64,000 nucleotides of DNA from Rossellomorea arthrocnemi (GTDB taxonomy: Bacteria > Bacillota > Bacilli > Bacillales > Bacillaceae_B): positions 62,001-126,000 of the forward strand of contig NZ_CAJGBF010000001.1 of NCBI RefSeq assembly GCF_904424705.1, written 5' to 3'. Of the stretch, positions 61,234 through 64,000 are shown in pieces. Every line of letters starts with the position of its first letter. Position 1 is the first letter of the stretch. The position numbers and the translations under genes were made by a program. The notes under the pieces are model-generated. The model did not search any database and was not told the origin of the DNA. It was given only the letters and a program-made list of their open reading frames with translations.

Positions 61234-62079
61234 CTATTCGTTCCTCTCGCCCTGCTCGTTCAACGCTCGTTCAAGCGTTGAGGTAACTGAAATGTTTTCA
61301 AATGAAATACCTAACTGAATCGCTGTTTGGGCAATTTCCGGACGTATCCCGGAAATGGTACTCTTTACCCCGATTAAACTCAGGCTTTCGATAATCTGAA
61401 ATAATTGATGGGCGACCATTGTATCCACCATGATAACGCCGGATAAATCTATGAAAAGGTGCTCGATATCCTTACCGACACACTCTGCCAGCGTATTCTC
61501 CAGGATGTATCTTGCCCTTCCCGTATCGATGTCCCCGATCAAAGGCAGGACGCCGGTTTTTTTATTCAACAGAATGACCGGTGAGCTCAATTCTCTAATC
61601 ATTTCCTGCTGTGCATTCAAACGTCTCTGGGAATACTCATAATTTTCTTCTGCAAATTCTGAAATGACGAGGCTGAACGTCTTAATGATTAAATCCCTTA
61701 ACGACTCGATTTTTTCAGATGAATATTCGCTGCCATGCAAACGGATGAATTCCTTTACTATTTCTAAGTATTGATCTTGTGTCCTGAAAAATTCCCTTAA
61801 AATATAATGTATGGGGGTTTGCAAGTGTTCTTCATCCTTGGCAATTTCCTCAATCCACAGCTCGAAGTTACGTAATGTATCCTGACCAACATCCTTAAAA
61901 AGGTGACAAAAACGTTCGTGAAACCCGTGATTTTGTTCCTTTAACCTTTGAATCTCTTCGGGATCCCTGGAAGAATATACACCTGCCGGATCACTTTTAT
62001 CCAAGGATTCGTACCATTTCTCCGTCAGCTGCCATGTACGTTCGCTTATGAATTCATAAAATTTTTCCGATACCTGCAT
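61234..62079 (-). CDS. RsbR-type STAS protein (stressosome component)
   Basis: This 281-aa protein has an N-terminal globin-like RsbR sensor domain (about 5-150) and a C-terminal STAS domain (about 160-275). The stressosome phospho-sites are recognisable: S166 in ELSSPVILLN and T220 in GVIMVDTMVAHQ, corresponding to T171 and T205 of RsbRA. It therefore probably joins RsbS and RsbT in the complex that triggers sigma-B. Start at 62079 with AGCAGGT upstream; a longer frame lacks a site. Encoded away from any rsb operon, as is usual for RsbRB/RC/RD paralogues. Confidence 0.9.
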   Translation of the reverse strand: MQVSEKFYEFISERTWQLTEKWYESLDKSDPAGVYSSRDPEEIQRLKEQNHGFHERFCHLFKDVGQDTLRNFELWIEEIAKDEEHLQTPIHYILREFFRTQDQYLEIVKEFIRLHGSEYSSEKIESLRDLIIKTFSLVISEFAEENYEYSQRRLNAQQEMIRELSSPVILLNKKTGVLPLIGDIDTGRARYILENTLAECVGKDIEHLFIDLSGVIMVDTMVAHQLFQIIESLSLIGVKSTISGIRPEIAQTAIQLGISFENISVTSTLERALNEQGERNE

Positions 62080-62495
62080 AATCGACCTGCTTTCTATAAG
62101 ACTAGATAATGTGAGCCGTTCTTCAACCACCGCTGATACCACCTCATTGGTCCGTTGTAAAGCGATTTATAGAGAGGCTTATAAAAATAATGTACTATGT
62201 CCCGGATATAAATGAAAGAAAAAAATCCTGCATCGATATTCCCTTCAGCCTCAACTTTTCCGCCCTCTTCATTTTAAGTCAAAGGACATGAATATTTGGG
62301 AGTTCATTGGAAGGGAATGACGACTATTTACATTTTTTCTCAAAAACCAACCGCAATTCTTTGACGTTCTCTAAAGAAGAGATTTACCATTTAACGTGAC
62401 CCCCTTAAAGGGAGCCATAAGACGAAAAGATTAAAACCCATTTCGTGGCTGAGCGCTCACCATGAATGCACTTAAAGAAAGAAGGCGTATTGAAT
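62080..62495. other. Intergenic region between rsbR-like gene and asparagine synthetase
   Basis: About 415 bp without a gene. A small hairpin CCCCCTTAAAGGGAG (about 62400-62415) precedes the asparagine synthetase gene. No T-box motif (AGGGTGGNACCGCG) was found, so control by tRNA-Asn is not supported here. Confidence 0.4.
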
Positions 62496-64000
62496 ATGTG
62501 TGGAATTGCAGGCTGGATTGATTGGTCAAGAGACCTTACAGATGAAAATCAGACATTGAAGAACATGACCGATGCCATTGAACATCGGGGACCTGATGCA
62601 CAAGGAAGCTGGCTCCGTGGTCATGCTGCACTCGGGCATAGAAGACTGATTGTCATCGATCCCGATGGCGGTACGCAGCCCATGCTCTATCAGAAGGAAG
62701 AGAAAACCATAGCATTAACTTATAATGGGGAGCTCTATAACTATCTGGAGCTTCGTAATGAACTCATCGAGAAGAGTCACCGATTTACGACAAACTCCGA
62801 TACAGAGGTGCTTTTACATGCCTATCTGGAATGGGGCGAGGATTGCGTCAAACATTTCAACGGCATCTTTGCATTCGGGATATGGGATGAACGAAAGGAA
62901 AGACTCATGCTCGGGCGTGACCATTTAGGAGTAAAGCCATTATTCTATACAGTAAAGGATGATTTGGTCCTGTTCGGATCAGAAATCAAAGCACTCCTTG
63001 CGCATCCGGATGTTCAGGCAGAAATCGATACAGAAGGTCTATCCGAAGTATTCGGCCTCGGTCCGATGAAAACACCTGGAAAAGCCATTTTTAAAAACAT
63101 ACATGAAGTACGGGCAGGACATTACATGACCTTCACCAAAAATAATCGAAAGAACGTCCAATATTGGAAACTGGAGAGCAAGGAGCATACCGATGATGTG
63201 GAAACCACAGTTAAAACCATTCGTGGACTGCTCGAGGACACGGTCAAACGACAATTGATCGCTGATAGACCGCTCGTATCTATGCTCTCAGGCGGCCTCG
63301 ATTCCAGTGGACTGACAGCCATAGCGGGAAAAGAGTTCAAGGAGGAAAATAAGGTACTTCCTACGTATTCTATTGATTTCGTGAACAATGAAGAAAGCTT
63401 CAAGGAAGACTTCCTAAGACGGGACCTGGATGAACCATGGGTGAAGCGCGTGTCTGAACATGTCGGTACGGATCACACCTCCATCGTCTTTGATGCGAAG
63501 AAACTTGTGGATAATCTTCTCACTCCCATGAGAGCACGTGATTTGCCTGGTGTGGGTGAAATTGAGACTTCTCTCTACTTATTATTTAAAGAAATGAAAA
63601 AGGATGCAACAGTGGCTTTGTCAGGAGAGTCTGCCGATGAAGTATTCTCCGGATACCCCTGGTTCCATCAGCAGGAATTCCTCGATGCCGATGTCTTCCC
63701 GTGGCTATTGAATATCGGGGGGATTGCCGGTATTCTAAAGAAAGAGCTGAAGGATAAACTGAACATCGAGGATTATCAAAAGGAACGCTATCAAGAAGCA
63801 CTTGCAGAGCTTCCAAAATTAGAGGGAGAGAGTGATGTTGAAGCGAAACAAAGGCGGATGTCTTATATGTTCATCACCCGCTTCCTTCCATTTATGCTTG
63901 ACCGGAAAGACAGGGCAAGTATGATGACCGGCTTCGAGGTGCGCGTTCCGTTCTGTGATTACCGATTGGTTGAATATCTGTGGAACATCCCGTTCGAAAT
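62496..64000 (+). CDS. asnB: Asparagine synthetase (glutamine-hydrolysing), N-terminal 501 residues
   Basis: This enzyme makes asparagine from aspartate, ATP and glutamine. The class II glutamine amidotransferase domain starts with the nucleophile Cys2 (MCGIAGWIDW) and has RGPDAQGSW near 32 and NGELYN near 77. The synthetase domain has the PP-loop SMLSGGLDSSG near 260 and SGESADEVFSGYPW near 375. The gene continues off the right edge. AGAAGG lies about 10 nt before the ATG at 62496. Layout matches the asnO/asnB group of Bacillus. The exact paralogue cannot be decided. Confidence 0.93.
   Translation, partial: MCGIAGWIDWSRDLTDENQTLKNMTDAIEHRGPDAQGSWLRGHAALGHRRLIVIDPDGGTQPMLYQKEEKTIALTYNGELYNYLELRNELIEKSHRFTTNSDTEVLLHAYLEWGEDCVKHFNGIFAFGIWDERKERLMLGRDHLGVKPLFYTVKDDLVLFGSEIKALLAHPDVQAEIDTEGLSEVFGLGPMKTPGKAIFKNIHEVRAGHYMTFTKNNRKNVQYWKLESKEHTDDVETTVKTIRGLLEDTVKRQLIADRPLVSMLSGGLDSSGLTAIAGKEFKEENKVLPTYSIDFVNNEESFKEDFLRRDLDEPWVKRVSEHVGTDHTSIVFDAKKLVDNLLTPMRARDLPGVGEIETSLYLLFKEMKKDATVALSGESADEVFSGYPWFHQQEFLDADVFPWLLNIGGIAGILKKELKDKLNIEDYQKERYQEALAELPKLEGESDVEAKQRRMSYMFITRFLPFMLDRKDRASMMTGFEVRVPFCDYRLVEYLWNIPFE

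Noticed and set aside
62143-62495. T-box leader for the asparagine synthetase gene
   Set aside because: No AGGGTGGNACCGCG antiterminator motif or specifier-loop pattern was found.
1-64000. CRISPR array, prophage, integron or complete insertion sequence
   Set aside because: No direct-repeat/spacer pattern, transposase, integrase or phage structural gene was seen in either strand.

Overview
The window is an ordinary-looking stretch of a Bacillaceae chromosome (a Bacillus-like, low-to-mid G+C Gram-positive). The basis is strong AGGAGG-type ribosome binding sites, rho-independent terminators after most genes, T-tract L-box and guanine riboswitches, and many families typical of Bacillus: DUF3231, DUF1836, DUF2935, DUF3934, YkaA/Pit, Des, RsbR, MtlR, YhgE/Pip and ECF sigma operons. 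A marine Bacillus/Rossellomorea-type organism is my guess, but the genus is inference. No rRNA, tRNA, CRISPR array or intact insertion sequence was seen.

Layout. 0-12.5 kb: partial hflX, a CBO0543-like membrane protein, a DUF3231 protein, a tightly coupled ECF sigma/anti-sigma/membrane operon, a 44-aa membrane peptide, an AraC-GyrI regulator, the DEAD-box helicase dbpA, a tandem array of 127-bp hairpin repeats, two nearly identical cspB-type genes and a MerR-TipAS regulator. 12.5-21.8 kb: rluF, ykaA-pit phosphate uptake, the desaturase des beside a crippled desR, an aldo-keto reductase, a methyltransferase, a lipoprotein nucleosidase under a guanine riboswitch and a Gfo/Idh/MocA oxidoreductase. 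22-31 kb: a TetR-controlled MacB/FtsX-type ABC exporter, a thiamine salvage operon (thiM, a new 45-aa ORF, thiE), an isochorismatase, selO and an amino-acid permease.

31-42 kb: a permease-permease-lipoprotein operon, rlmCD, an amidase, htpX, a DUF1836 regulator, and a divergent YhgE/Pip and LysR pair. 42-51 kb: decayed sequence, a 1239-aa secreted subtilase, lysA under a lysine riboswitch, a DUF2935 protein, and a divergent XRE-cupin regulator and DMT exporter. 51-64 kb: a prolyl-4-hydroxylase-like enzyme, the mannitol operon mtlA(CBA)-mtlR-mtlD, a 676-aa protein joining sigma-like, anti-sigma-like and extracytoplasmic domains, a small DnaB/DnaD-like protein, an RsbR paralogue and a partial asparagine synthetase.

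The least ordinary content is: (i) a short dispersed element, consensus GAGGGACGGACCTC, often abutting stop codons and found twice inside reading frames; (ii) 127-bp tandem hairpin repeats whose inner stem changes sequence while staying paired; (iii) the sigma/anti-sigma fusion; (iv) the guanine riboswitch in front of a nucleosidase-like lipoprotein; (v) a DesR that has lost most of its DNA-binding domain; and (vi) small genes below the usual length cut-off (6451-6585, 11401-11547, 26336-26473).
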